64,000 bases of DNA. Origin: Alloactinosynnema sp. L-07. Its GTDB lineage: Bacteria > Actinomycetota > Actinomycetes > Mycobacteriales > Pseudonocardiaceae. Both the position numbers and the translations under genes were made by a program. Position 1 is the first letter of the stretch, and each line of letters begins with the position of its first letter. The notes beneath the pieces were generated by a model. It had not been told where the DNA came from and searched no databases. It saw nothing but the letters and a program-made list of their open reading frames with translations. Below are positions 25,209 to 33,500 of the stretch, piece by piece. The stretch covers positions 1,364,001 through 1,428,000 of the forward strand of contig NZ_LN850107.1 in the NCBI RefSeq assembly GCF_900070365.1, written 5' to 3'.

Positions 25209-25318
25209 CCACAGGAACCGGCTCGATGGCCTGTGGAACACGGTTTACCTCCACGCTTACGAGTTGGTGGGAAACCATCGTGTTCGGCACGCGGCGAACC
25301 GATCAACCGCGCGGTTGA
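25209..25318. terminator. Convergent-gene spacer with stem-loops
   Basis: The spacer between the permease and the convergent hydrolase contains a 7-bp stem (CCACAGG 25209-25215 with CCTGTGG 25230-25236) and a perfect 16-bp palindrome TCAACCGCGCGGTTGA at 25303-25318, 3 nt past the hydrolase stop. A weaker fold lies between. Likely a bidirectional termination region. Confidence 0.5.
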
Positions 25319-25321
25319 ACG

Positions 25322-26158
25322 TCAGGAGACGGGTGACCCGAGGTGGTCGAGCAGCAGCGCGGTGAGCGCCTCGGGGGCCTCTTCCGGGATCCAGTGGGTC
25401 AGGTCGTCGAGCATCTCGAAGCGGTAGGCGCCGGTGACCCACTTGTCGCAGCCGAGGGCGGCCGTCGAGCCGAAGGCGACGTCCTCGGTGCCCCACACGA
25501 ACATCGTCGGCACCGACACCGCGTCCGGTGGCACGTTCCACTTCATCGCCCGGTACCAGTTGAGCGCCGCGATCATGGCGCCCTCCTCGGACAGGCGCGT
25601 GATGTAGTCGTTGATGTGCGAGCGCGGCGGCCGGTACTCGAACAGCTGGCGCAGCGCGGCGCCGTTGTCGACCAGCAGGCGCTTCTCCGCGGAGCGCTCC
25701 TGGAAGACGGAGATGTATTGCGACCGCAGCCGCTGGTCCTCGTCCTCTTTGTACGCCCGCGCGATGGCCGCCGGGTGCGGGGCGGACACGGCGGTGAGGG
25801 TGCGCAGCCGGTCGGGGTGCTCGGCGGCGGTGTGCCAGGCCACCGCGGCGCCCCAGTCGTGGCCGACCAGGTCGAACCGGGACCAGCCCAACTCGTCGGC
25901 GATGGCGATCACGTCGCCGACGAGTTCGTCCATCTTGTAGTCGGCCACGTCCGCGGGCCGCGCGCCGGGGGAGTAGCCGCGCTGGTCTGGGGCGACCGCG
26001 TGGAACCCGGCCCGGCCCAACTCGGCGACCTGGTGCGCCCACTCGGTCGACGCCTGCGGGAATCCGTGCAGCAGCAGCACCGGCCGGTCACCGGGCGCAC
26101 CCGCCGCGAGCGCGTCGAACGTGCCCGCGGCGGTGGTGATCTGGACGTGTTCGGTCAC
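25322..26158 (-). CDS. Alpha/beta hydrolase, epoxide hydrolase-like
   Basis: 278 residues. Oxyanion motif HGFP (31-34), nucleophile elbow GHDWG with Asp101 (an Asp nucleophile marks epoxide hydrolases and haloalkane dehalogenases), cap-domain Tyr in 'LNWYRAM', acid in 'VWGTEDVAFG', and His in 'LDDLTHWIPEE'. Soluble and cytoplasmic, with no signal peptide. The likely role is hydrolysis of epoxides or detoxification; the substrate is unknown. Divergent from the next hydrolase across a 73-nt spacer. Confidence 0.9.
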   Translation of the reverse strand: MTEHVQITTAAGTFDALAAGAPGDRPVLLLHGFPQASTEWAHQVAELGRAGFHAVAPDQRGYSPGARPADVADYKMDELVGDVIAIADELGWSRFDLVGHDWGAAVAWHTAAEHPDRLRTLTAVSAPHPAAIARAYKEDEDQRLRSQYISVFQERSAEKRLLVDNGAALRQLFEYRPPRSHINDYITRLSEEGAMIAALNWYRAMKWNVPPDAVSVPTMFVWGTEDVAFGSTAALGCDKWVTGAYRFEMLDDLTHWIPEEAPEALTALLLDHLGSPVS

Positions 26159-26231
26159 CCGCCGACCCTATTGCGAGGGAGTAAGCGGGAACACACCAGC
26201 CCGGACTGGCGGGTGTTGCGAAGATTGAGGT

Positions 26232-26927
26232 GTGACCGACCCCCAACCGCGGTACCGCACCTTCGGCCCGACCACCGGCGTGCGCGGCGTAGTCCTGCTG
26301 CTGCACGGTGGCCAGGAGCGCAGCCATGCCCGCGTGGGCGCCTGGCGCCCCGCCTATCTGCGGATGCTGCCCTTCGCCAAAGCGATCACCAGGGCGGGCG
26401 CCGGTCAGGGCATCGCCGTGTGGGCGCTGCGCTACCGCTATCGCGGCTGGAACGCGCCCGATCGGGACCCGGTCCGCGACACCGAGTGGGCGCTGGACCA
26501 GATCCGGCTCGCCCACGGTGACGTCCCCGTCGTGCTGGTCGGACACTCCATGGGCGGCCGGACGGCGCTGCGAGCGGGTGGCGACCCGTCGGTCGTGGCG
26601 GTGTGCGCGCTGGCGCCGTGGACCAAGCCCAAGGAGCCGGTCGACCACCTGGTGGGCCGGACGGTGCTGATCGCCCACGGTCTCAACGACCGCACGACCG
26701 ATCCCGAGCTGTCCTTCTCCTTCGCCCGCCGCGCCAAGGTGGTCACCGATCAGGTCGTCCACTTCGACGTGCACGACGAGGGGCACGCGCTGCTGCGCAA
26801 GGCCGACACCTGGACCCGGCTGGTGACCGGTTTCGTTCTCGGTGTCCTCGGCACCCAACCGATCGACCCGGTGATTACGAATGCCCTGGGACGGCCCTCA
26901 CCGGAAGGGCTGCGCATCCCCCTTTAG
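26232..26927 (+). CDS. Alpha/beta hydrolase (serine, dienelactone hydrolase-like)
   Basis: 231 residues, GTG start. Oxyanion region 'VVLLLHGGQERS', nucleophile GHSMGG, acid in 'VLIAHGLNDRTTDPEL' and His in 'VHDEGHALLRK' give a complete triad. Small, with no cap domain. It ends 9 nt before the FAD oxidoreductase and may be the first gene of that operon, acting as an esterase or thioesterase on a lipid intermediate (inference). Confidence 0.83.
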   Translation: MTDPQPRYRTFGPTTGVRGVVLLLHGGQERSHARVGAWRPAYLRMLPFAKAITRAGAGQGIAVWALRYRYRGWNAPDRDPVRDTEWALDQIRLAHGDVPVVLVGHSMGGRTALRAGGDPSVVAVCALAPWTKPKEPVDHLVGRTVLIAHGLNDRTTDPELSFSFARRAKVVTDQVVHFDVHDEGHALLRKADTWTRLVTGFVLGVLGTQPIDPVITNALGRPSPEGLRIPL

Positions 26928-26936
26928 GGAGGCCCA

Positions 26937-28196
26937 GTGCGGCGCTTGGCGGTGATCGGGAGCGGCGTGTCCGGGCTGACCGCCGCGTACCTGCTGCGGC
27001 AGCGGTTCGACGTGACCCTGTTCGAGTCAGACGACCGGCTCGGCGGACACGCCCACACCCACGACCTGCCGACCTCCGACGGCACCCTCGCCAGGGTCGA
27101 CAGCGGGTTCATCGTGCACAACGAGCGGACCTACCCGAACCTGCTGCGGCTGTTCGGAGAACTCGGCGTGGCCACCCGCGACTCCGAGATGTCGATGAGC
27201 GTGCGCTGCGACGGGTGCGGATTGGAGTACGCGGGGGCGCGTGGGGCGCGGGGTCTGTTCGCACAGCGGGAGAGTCTGACCCGGCCGCGGTTCCTGCGGA
27301 TGCTCGGCGAGGTGAAGCGCTTCCACCGGCACGCCCGACGCGTGCTGCGCGACGATCCCGGCGAGATCACCCTGCGCGCGTTCATCGTGGTCGGCGGGTA
27401 CTCGCGCTTCTTCGTCGACCACTTCCTGGTGCCGCTGGTGTCGGCGGTCTGGTCGGCGGGCGCCGAGCCGAGCATGCGCTACCCGGCGCGGTACCTGTTC
27501 GAGTTCCTCCAGCACCACGGCATGCTCTCGGTGACCGGCTCGCCCACGTGGAAGACCGTGGTCGGCGGCTCGCGCACCTACGTCGAGCGCGCCGCCAAGG
27601 GATTGTCCGCGGTGCAGGTGTCCACGCCGGTCCGCGCGCTGATCCGGCACGCCGACCATGTCGAACTGCGCGACGACGCCGACGAGGCGCACCGCTTCGA
27701 CCGCGTTGTCGTGGCCACGCACCCCGACCAGGCGCTTCGGCTGCTGGCCCAGCCGACGCCGACCGAGCGGTCGGTGCTCGGCGCGTTCGAGTACTCGGTC
27801 AACGAGACCCTCCTGCACACCGACACCTCGATCCTGCCGCGCGCTCGCGACGCGCGGGCGTCGTGGAACTACCTCAAGTCCGCCTGCGACTCGGCCGACG
27901 GGCCGGTGCGGGTCAGCTACCACATGAACCGGCTCATGGGACTGTCCGAACCGGACGACTACGTGGTCACGCTCAACGCACGCGACCGGGTCGCCGAGAA
28001 CGCGGTCCTGCGCACGATGGTCTACGAGCACCCGATCTACACCCCCGAGACGCTGGTCGCCCAGCGCGGGCTGCCCGCGCTCAACGACGGCGTGCTCGCC
28101 TACGCAGGCGCCTACCATGGTTGGGGGTTCCACGAGGACGGCTGCGCGTCGGGCGTGCGCGCGGCGGAGTCGTTCGGCGCGGGCTGGGCGACGTGA
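26937..28196 (+). CDS. FAD/NAD(P)-binding amine-oxidase-like protein (COG2907)
   Basis: 419 residues, GTG start. The N-terminal Rossmann motif 'LAVIGSGVSGLTAAYLL' and 'DRLGGHAHTHDLP' are the FAD-binding signature of the desaturase/amine-oxidase superfamily, and the C-terminal 'LAYAGAYHGWGFHEDGCASG' is typical of COG2907. It overlaps the DUF1365 gene (GTGA), which overlaps the CFA-type methyltransferase (ATGA). This gene trio is conserved in many bacteria and belongs to the sigmaE-ChrR singlet-oxygen regulon in Rhodobacter. A redox step on membrane fatty acids is the probable role. Confidence 0.87.
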   Translation: MRRLAVIGSGVSGLTAAYLLRQRFDVTLFESDDRLGGHAHTHDLPTSDGTLARVDSGFIVHNERTYPNLLRLFGELGVATRDSEMSMSVRCDGCGLEYAGARGARGLFAQRESLTRPRFLRMLGEVKRFHRHARRVLRDDPGEITLRAFIVVGGYSRFFVDHFLVPLVSAVWSAGAEPSMRYPARYLFEFLQHHGMLSVTGSPTWKTVVGGSRTYVERAAKGLSAVQVSTPVRALIRHADHVELRDDADEAHRFDRVVVATHPDQALRLLAQPTPTERSVLGAFEYSVNETLLHTDTSILPRARDARASWNYLKSACDSADGPVRVSYHMNRLMGLSEPDDYVVTLNARDRVAENAVLRTMVYEHPIYTPETLVAQRGLPALNDGVLAYAGAYHGWGFHEDGCASGVRAAESFGAGWAT

Positions 28197-28915
28197 CCGC
28201 CGCGATCTACGACGCCACCGTCAGCCACATCCGGACCGAGCGGCTGCACCGGTCGTTCCGGCACCCGGTCTACCTGTGGCTGATCGACCTCGACGACCCG
28301 CCGCGCCTGCCGTGGTGGCTGCGCCCGTTCGCTCGGTTCGACGCGCGGGATCACCTCGGTGACCCGTCTGCGTCCATCAAGGACAACCTGGTCGGCTGGC
28401 TGGCACTCCAGGGCGTCACCGTGACCGGCCGAATCCTGATGCTCGCCAACGCGCGTGTGCTGGGCCACGTGTTCAACCCGATCACCGTCTACTGGGTGCA
28501 CGACGCCGAGGACGAAGTCGAGTGTGTCGTGGCCGAAGTCCACAACACCTACGGCGAGCGTCACTGCTATCTGCTGCACACCGACCAGGCCGGTCGAGCG
28601 CGGGCGGACAAACAGTTCTATGTGTCCCCGTTCCTGGAGATGGGCGGGGAGTACCGGATGCGGCTGCCGCGTCCCGGTGCGACGCTTTCCCTGACGGTGA
28701 CCTTGCGGCAGCACGGCACGACACCGTTCACCGCGACGCTCACCGGGGACCGCAGGCAGGCCACGCCCACGGAGGTGATCCGCATGGTCACGCGCAGGCC
28801 GCTGCTGCCCCAGCGGGTCACCGCCCTCATCCGTCGCCACGGCATCGCCCTGTGGCTGCGCCGGGTCCCCGTCGTGCGCCGCCCCCGCCACCTCCCCCAA
28901 GAAGGAGTTCGATGA
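28193..28915 (+). CDS. DUF1365 family protein
   Basis: 240 residues from the GTG at 28193. Family signatures: 'TERLHRSFRHPVYLWLIDLD' near the N-terminus, 'LGHVFNPITVYWVHD', 'VAEVHNTYGERHCYLL' and 'KQFYVSPFLEMGGEY'. The function of DUF1365 (COG3496) is not established. It nearly always sits between a COG2907 oxidoreductase and a cyclopropane-type methyltransferase, as here. The stop and start overlaps on both sides indicate coupled translation of all three. Confidence 0.88.
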   Translation: MTAAIYDATVSHIRTERLHRSFRHPVYLWLIDLDDPPRLPWWLRPFARFDARDHLGDPSASIKDNLVGWLALQGVTVTGRILMLANARVLGHVFNPITVYWVHDAEDEVECVVAEVHNTYGERHCYLLHTDQAGRARADKQFYVSPFLEMGGEYRMRLPRPGATLSLTVTLRQHGTTPFTATLTGDRRQATPTEVIRMVTRRPLLPQRVTALIRRHGIALWLRRVPVVRRPRHLPQEGVR

Positions 28916-30135
28916 CCGACACCTCTCTGCGGACGGACGGCGCCTGGGGCGGGCTGTTCACCCCGCCGCACAGCCCGGCCAGGGCCCGGATCGCGCGCGC
29001 GTTGTTCGCCAACGCCGTGCGGGGGCTGCCGATCCGTGTCGTGTTCCCCGGCGGCCACCGCATCGGCGCGGGCGGGCCGCGGTCGCCGGTGATGCGCGTG
29101 CACCGGCCGTCGGCGTTCTTCCACCGGCTCGGAGTGGACGCCAAGGTCGGGTTCGGCGAGTCGTACATGGCAGGCGACTGGACCTCGACGCATCTCGTCG
29201 AGCTGCTGACCGAGTTCGCCGCCCGGCTGAGCACGCTGATCCCGCCGCGGCTGCAGGCGCTGCGCCGCTGGGTCGACCGCCGCCACCCGGCCGACGAGCA
29301 GAACACCGTCGACGGCGCGCGGGCGAACATCCACCGTCACTACGACCTGTCCAACGACCTGTTCGCCACGTTCCTGGACCAGTCGATGACCTACTCGTCG
29401 GCGTGGTTCGAGACAGGCAGCGGCGACCTCCACAAAGGACAGATCCGCAAGATCGACGGCGTGCTCGACTACGCCGACGTGCGCCCGGACTCGCACGTGC
29501 TGGAGATCGGCACCGGCTGGGGCGCGCTGGCGATCCGCGCCGCCGAGCGCGGCGCGCGGGTCACGTCCCTCACGATCTCGGCGGAGCAGAAGGCGCTGGC
29601 CGAGCGCCGGGTCGCCGAAGCCGGGCTCACCGACCGGGTCCAGGTGCTGATGCGCGACTACCGCGAGGCCCATGGCACCTACGACGCCGTGGTCAGCGTG
29701 GAGATGATAGAGGCGGTGGGGGAGCGGTACTGGCCGACGTACTTCGCCACCGTCGACCGGCTGCTCAAGCCCGGCGGCCGGTTCGGGTTGCAGGCCATCA
29801 CCATGCCGCACGACCGGATGCTTGCCTCCAGGGACTCCTACACCTGGATCCACAAGTACATCTTCCCCGGCGGCCTGCTGCCCTCCCCGGAGTCGATGGA
29901 GCAGACCCTGGCCCGGCACACCGGGATGCGGGTGCACGCCTTCCGCGACTTCGGCCTCGACTACGCCGAGACCCTGCGCCAGTGGCGGGTGCGGTTCCTC
30001 GACCGCTGGCACGAGGTGGCTGACCTGGGCTTCGACGAGACCTTCCGGCGGATGTGGGAGTTCTACCTGGCCTACTCGGAGGCCGGTTTCCGGTCCGGGT
30101 ACCTCAATGTGCGGCAGCTCTCGATCGGCGGCTGA
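28912..30135 (+). CDS. Cyclopropane-fatty-acyl-phospholipid synthase-like methyltransferase
   Basis: 407 residues from the ATG at 28912 after GAAGGAG. CFA-synthase features: N-terminal lipid-binding domain with 'VGFGESYMAGDWTSTHLVEL', then 'IHRHYDLSNDLFATFLDQSM' and 'TYSSAWFE', SAM motif I 'VLEIGTGWGALAIRAAERG', and 'SVEMIEAVGERYWPTYF' (bicarbonate/active-site region). It methylates double bonds of membrane phospholipid acyl chains to give cyclopropane or methyl-branched products. Last gene of the FAD-DUF1365-CFA unit. A second paralogue lies at 33497 on the other strand. Confidence 0.9.
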   Translation: MTDTSLRTDGAWGGLFTPPHSPARARIARALFANAVRGLPIRVVFPGGHRIGAGGPRSPVMRVHRPSAFFHRLGVDAKVGFGESYMAGDWTSTHLVELLTEFAARLSTLIPPRLQALRRWVDRRHPADEQNTVDGARANIHRHYDLSNDLFATFLDQSMTYSSAWFETGSGDLHKGQIRKIDGVLDYADVRPDSHVLEIGTGWGALAIRAAERGARVTSLTISAEQKALAERRVAEAGLTDRVQVLMRDYREAHGTYDAVVSVEMIEAVGERYWPTYFATVDRLLKPGGRFGLQAITMPHDRMLASRDSYTWIHKYIFPGGLLPSPESMEQTLARHTGMRVHAFRDFGLDYAETLRQWRVRFLDRWHEVADLGFDETFRRMWEFYLAYSEAGFRSGYLNVRQLSIGG

Positions 30136-30254
30136 GGCAACCCCGGTGGGCGGCCCGCGTCCATAAGTGTGGGAGTGGGACACTCCATGCATTCGGCTGC
30201 ACTCCGCCGGTGAAGGGGACTGGACTTCGTGACGCGTCGGGCTGGTGGACATTC

Positions 30255-31439
30255 GTGAGCTACGGACATGGGCAGGGACCGCAGGGTCGACCGCCGAAGT
30301 ACGTGCCGCCCACCAGGGCCATGCCACAGCCCTACCAGCCCGAGCAGCACCAGCCACCGCCCCCGCCCGTCGACCCGTACCGGCCCCCCGCCGGACGCGA
30401 TCGCAGGCAGCAGCCGCCGCGCGGACCGGTGCCGCCCCAGCAGCAGGGATTCGGCGGTCCGCCGCCCCCGCGCCGCAAGCGTCGGGGGCGCAAGATCGCG
30501 CTGACCGCGCTGGTGGTCATCGTCGCGCTCGTCGCCGGTCTGTGGATCTACCTGGAGACCTCGCTGACCCGGGTCGACGCGCTTACCGACTATGAGGGCA
30601 GGCCCGCGGCCGCCTCGGGCACCAACTGGCTGATCGTGGGCTCCGACAGCCGCGAAGGGCTCACCGCCGAGGACGAGGAGCGCCTGTCCACCGGTGACGC
30701 CAAGGGCCAGCGCACCGACACGATCATGCTGCTGCACCTGCCGGACAACGATGTCCGGCCGACCCTGGTCTCGCTGCTGCGTGACTCCCTTGTGGACATT
30801 CCGGGCAAGGGCAAGAACAAGCTGAACGCCGCCTACGCCTTCGGCGGTCCCAAGCTGCTGGCCAAGACCGTCGAGTTGAACACCGGCCTGCGGCTGGACC
30901 ACTACATGGAGATCGGCTTCGGCGGGTTCGCCGACGTGGTCGACGCGGTCGGCGGTGTCGAGATGTGTCTGGACGCGCCGATCGACGACCCGCTGGCGGG
31001 CATCAACCTGCCCGCGGGCTGCCAGGAACTCGACGGCAAGAACGCGCTCGGTTACGTCCGGACCCGCAAGGGGCCGCGGGCCGACCTCGACCGCGTCATC
31101 CGCCAGCGCGCGTTCATCGGCGCCCTGACGAAGAAAGCCACCTCGGCTGGGACCCTGGCCAACCCGTTCAAGCTGTTCCCGCTGCTGGGCAGCGCACCGG
31201 ATGCGATCACGGTCAACAGCGACACGCACCTGCACAACCTGCCCCCGGTGGCGTTCGCGATGGGCGGGGCAGGCGACGGCAACCTCATCACGACCACCAT
31301 CCCGATGGGCGGCAGCCAGAACGTCAAGGGTGTCGGCTCGGCGATCCTCTGGGACAAGGTCAAGGCGCCGAAGCTGTTCGCGGCGCTCAAGAACGACACC
31401 GAAGTCCCCGACGAGGTCATCGTCGGCCCCGGCGGCTGA
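30255..31439 (+). CDS. LytR-CpsA-Psr (LCP) family cell-wall glycopolymer ligase
   Basis: 394 residues from the GTG at 30255; the earlier open frame overlaps the CFA gene and has no start signal. Cytoplasmic Pro/Gln-rich tail (1-75), one transmembrane helix 'IALTALVVIVALVAGLWIYL', then the LCP domain: 'TNWLIVGSDSREGL', 'RTDTIMLLHL', 'LVSLLRDSLVDIP', 'KLNAAYAFGG' and 'GYVRTRKGPRADLDRVIRQR'. LCP enzymes attach arabinogalactan or teichoic polymers to peptidoglycan outside the membrane. Key Arg and Asp residues are present. It lacks the LytR_C tail. Confidence 0.92.
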   Translation: MSYGHGQGPQGRPPKYVPPTRAMPQPYQPEQHQPPPPPVDPYRPPAGRDRRQQPPRGPVPPQQQGFGGPPPPRRKRRGRKIALTALVVIVALVAGLWIYLETSLTRVDALTDYEGRPAAASGTNWLIVGSDSREGLTAEDEERLSTGDAKGQRTDTIMLLHLPDNDVRPTLVSLLRDSLVDIPGKGKNKLNAAYAFGGPKLLAKTVELNTGLRLDHYMEIGFGGFADVVDAVGGVEMCLDAPIDDPLAGINLPAGCQELDGKNALGYVRTRKGPRADLDRVIRQRAFIGALTKKATSAGTLANPFKLFPLLGSAPDAITVNSDTHLHNLPPVAFAMGGAGDGNLITTTIPMGGSQNVKGVGSAILWDKVKAPKLFAALKNDTEVPDEVIVGPGG

Positions 31440-31527
31440 TTGGTAATCGCTAACCCACTTCGGACCTGTTCCTGTCACACAGCGCGCCCCTACACTCGCT
31501 CGCTGCTGTCGATCAAAGGAGAGGTTC

Positions 31528-32256
31528 GTGCTCACAAGGCTGTCTCGAGCTTTGGTCACCACCGCGCTGATCGCGGGATCCTTGGTGACCTCAGCGGCTG
31601 TGGCCACCGCCGAGGACCACCCGCCGAAGGTCACCAAGGGTCCCTGTCAGTACACGCAGACCCTGGAGGACCCGGCGGCGCGCAAGGTGCCGCTGCCACC
31701 GGACCCCAAGCGGACCCCGAGTCGGGGCACGGTCGAGCTGACCGTGCCGACCACCCAAGGAAGAATCGGTCTCACCCTGGACCGAGCAAAGGCGCCGTGC
31801 ACGGTCCAGAGCTTCCTGCACCTGGCCCGGCACCGCTTCTACGACGTGACCACCTGCCACCGGCTCACCGCGTACCCGACGCTCAAGGTCCTGCAGTGCG
31901 GCGACCCGAGCGGGACCGGTGAGAAGGGGCCGGGCTACAAGTACAAGGACGAACTGCCGGTCGACCTGCCGCCGTGGCCCGGCGACACGACGGGCACCCG
32001 CAAGGTCTACGGCCGGGGGCTGCTGGCCATGGCCAACGCCGGACCGAACACCAACGGAAGCCAGTTCTTCCTCGTCTACGGGGATTCGCGGTTGCGGCCG
32101 AACTACACCGTGTTCGGGTCGGTCGACGCCGGGGGACTGGCGACGCTGGACAAGGTCGCCGCGGGCGGGATCGAGCCGACCGCCGAGGATCCGGCGCCGG
32201 TCGACGGCACGCCCAAGCTGACCACGACGATCCGCAAGATCCGCAAGGCCTGGTGA
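31528..32256 (+). CDS. Secreted cyclophilin-type peptidyl-prolyl isomerase
   Basis: 242 residues, GTG start with AAAGGAGAGG. A signal peptide (about 1-28, ending 'AAVATA') leads into a cyclophilin domain: 'AKAPCTVQSFLHLARHRFYD', 'GRGLLAMANAGPNTNGSQFF' (the M-A-x-x-G-x-x-x-N-x-SQFF active-site motif) and 'YTVFGSV'. The catalytic Arg seen in FRLI motifs is replaced in 'CHRLTAYPTLKVLQCGD', as in several actinobacterial secreted PPIases. Likely assists folding of exported proteins. Confidence 0.9.
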   Translation: MLTRLSRALVTTALIAGSLVTSAAVATAEDHPPKVTKGPCQYTQTLEDPAARKVPLPPDPKRTPSRGTVELTVPTTQGRIGLTLDRAKAPCTVQSFLHLARHRFYDVTTCHRLTAYPTLKVLQCGDPSGTGEKGPGYKYKDELPVDLPPWPGDTTGTRKVYGRGLLAMANAGPNTNGSQFFLVYGDSRLRPNYTVFGSVDAGGLATLDKVAAGGIEPTAEDPAPVDGTPKLTTTIRKIRKAW

Positions 32257-32262
32257 GGTGGT

Positions 32263-32295
32263 GGCGGCCCTTACGCGCGGGCGCGGAGGGCCGCC
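32263..32295. terminator. Bidirectional hairpin between convergent genes
   Basis: GGCGGCCCT (32263-32271) pairs perfectly with AGGGCCGCC (32287-32295). It lies between the cyclophilin stop and the peroxiredoxin 3' end, and its right arm is inside the peroxiredoxin coding end. Confidence 0.5.
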
Positions 32296-32723
32296 AACGC
32301 CTTGTCTGCGTGCACTGACATGCGCAGTTCGCTCTTGATGATCTCCAGGATCTTGAAGTCGGTGTCGATCACGAACGTCATGCGCCTGGTCAGCAGCGGA
32401 CCGAACCGCCTGCGAACGCCGAGCTGACTGGCCACCGCGCCGTCGGGGTCCGACAGCAGCGGGAAGTCGAACGAGTTGATCGACGAGAACTGGGCCTGCT
32501 TGTCGACCCCGTCCGGGCTGATCCCGATCCGCTGCGCGCCGACCTCGGCGAACTCGGTGGCCAGGTCGCGGAAGTGACAGCTCTCGGCGGTGCAGCCAGG
32601 GGTCATCGCGTGCGGGTAGAAGAACAGCACCACGGGGCCGTTATCCAGGAATTCACGCAGCGACCGCAGCGTTCCGGTCTCGTCGGCGAGTTTGAAGTCG
32701 GGGGCGAGGTCACCGGGCTGCAT
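32271..32723 (-). CDS. bcp: Peroxiredoxin, PrxQ/BCP type
   Basis: 150 residues, thioredoxin fold. 'TPGCTAESCHFRD' carries the peroxidatic Cys44 and a resolving Cys49 five residues later, the intramolecular pair typical of alpha-type PrxQ. 'LLSDPDGAVASQLGV' and a late Arg complete the site. It reduces hydrogen peroxide and lipid hydroperoxides, using thioredoxin. It is the third gene of the CFA-DUF1295-Prx unit (6 nt gap), fitting protection of modified membrane lipids from oxidation. Confidence 0.92.
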   Translation of the reverse strand: MQPGDLAPDFKLADETGTLRSLREFLDNGPVVLFFYPHAMTPGCTAESCHFRDLATEFAEVGAQRIGISPDGVDKQAQFSSINSFDFPLLSDPDGAVASQLGVRRRFGPLLTRRMTFVIDTDFKILEIIKSELRMSVHADKALAALRARA

Positions 32724-32729
32724 CGGCGG

Positions 32730-33500
32730 CTATCTCCTTGGCGGTAGCGGGAAGAATCCACTGGTTCGGGCGACGTACTCGGCGTAGCCGGGGCGGGAAC
32801 TGGACAGGTGCTTCTCGGTCATCGGCTTGCCGGTGCCCTTGGCCAGCAGGAACGTCATCAGGATCGGCGCGGGCAGGGTCGCCACGCCTGCCCACGAGTG
32901 GCAGGCGATCAAGTACAGGCCCCACCATACGCAGGCGTCGCCGAAGTAGTTGGGATGACGAGTGAAACGCCACAGTCCGGTGTCGAGCACCTTGCCAGTG
33001 GACGCCGGGTCGGCCCTGAAGCGGCTGAGCTGCCAGTCGCCCACCGTCTCGAACCCGAAGCCGATCAGCCACACCGCGACCCCGGCGTAGGCGAGCGGGC
33101 CGAACGAGTCGTCGCCGTACTGGCCGATCTGGATGGGGGCCGAGACGAACCACAGGATCGCGGCCTGGGTCAGGAACACGACGCGGAACATGTGGGCCTG
33201 GGGGCTGCCCTTGGCCTTGGCCTCGATCGCCGCATAGCGTCGGTCGTCCGGTTTGCCGTGGTTGCGCACGTGCAGGTGGACCGCGAGCCGCACACCCCAG
33301 ATCACGGTCAGCGCCGTGAGGACCACGCGGTAGGCGAACGGGCCGTCGGCCATGCCGAACGTCACCAGCGCGACGACCGCGAAGCCGAGCCCCCACACCG
33401 TGTCGATCGTGTCGTACTTGCGGCGCCGGACGCTGAGGGCGAAAGCGATCACCATCACCAGCAGGGTCACACCGAGGGTGACGACCAGGTTCAGGATCAT
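32730..33500 (-). CDS. DUF1295 family membrane protein (steroid 5-alpha-reductase-like)
   Basis: 256 residues from the ATG at 33500, overlapping the CFA stop (ATGA). Six or seven transmembrane helices, with the family signature 'DTGLWRFTRHPNYFGDACVW' near the C-terminus and 'GKPMTEKHLSSSRPGYAEYV'. DUF1295 proteins resemble isoprenylcysteine methyltransferases and 5-alpha reductases, and they cluster with CFA-type methyltransferases. A reductive or methyl-transfer step on a lipid in the membrane is the likely role. The open frame further upstream overlaps the CFA gene and is not used. Confidence 0.9.
   Translation of the reverse strand: MILNLVVTLGVTLLVMVIAFALSVRRRKYDTIDTVWGLGFAVVALVTFGMADGPFAYRVVLTALTVIWGVRLAVHLHVRNHGKPDDRRYAAIEAKAKGSPQAHMFRVVFLTQAAILWFVSAPIQIGQYGDDSFGPLAYAGVAVWLIGFGFETVGDWQLSRFRADPASTGKVLDTGLWRFTRHPNYFGDACVWWGLYLIACHSWAGVATLPAPILMTFLLAKGTGKPMTEKHLSSSRPGYAEYVARTSGFFPLPPRR

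Noticed and set aside
30143..30254. Earlier start for the LCP protein inside the CFA gene
   Set aside because: No ribosome binding site and no LCP-like content before the GTG at 30255.
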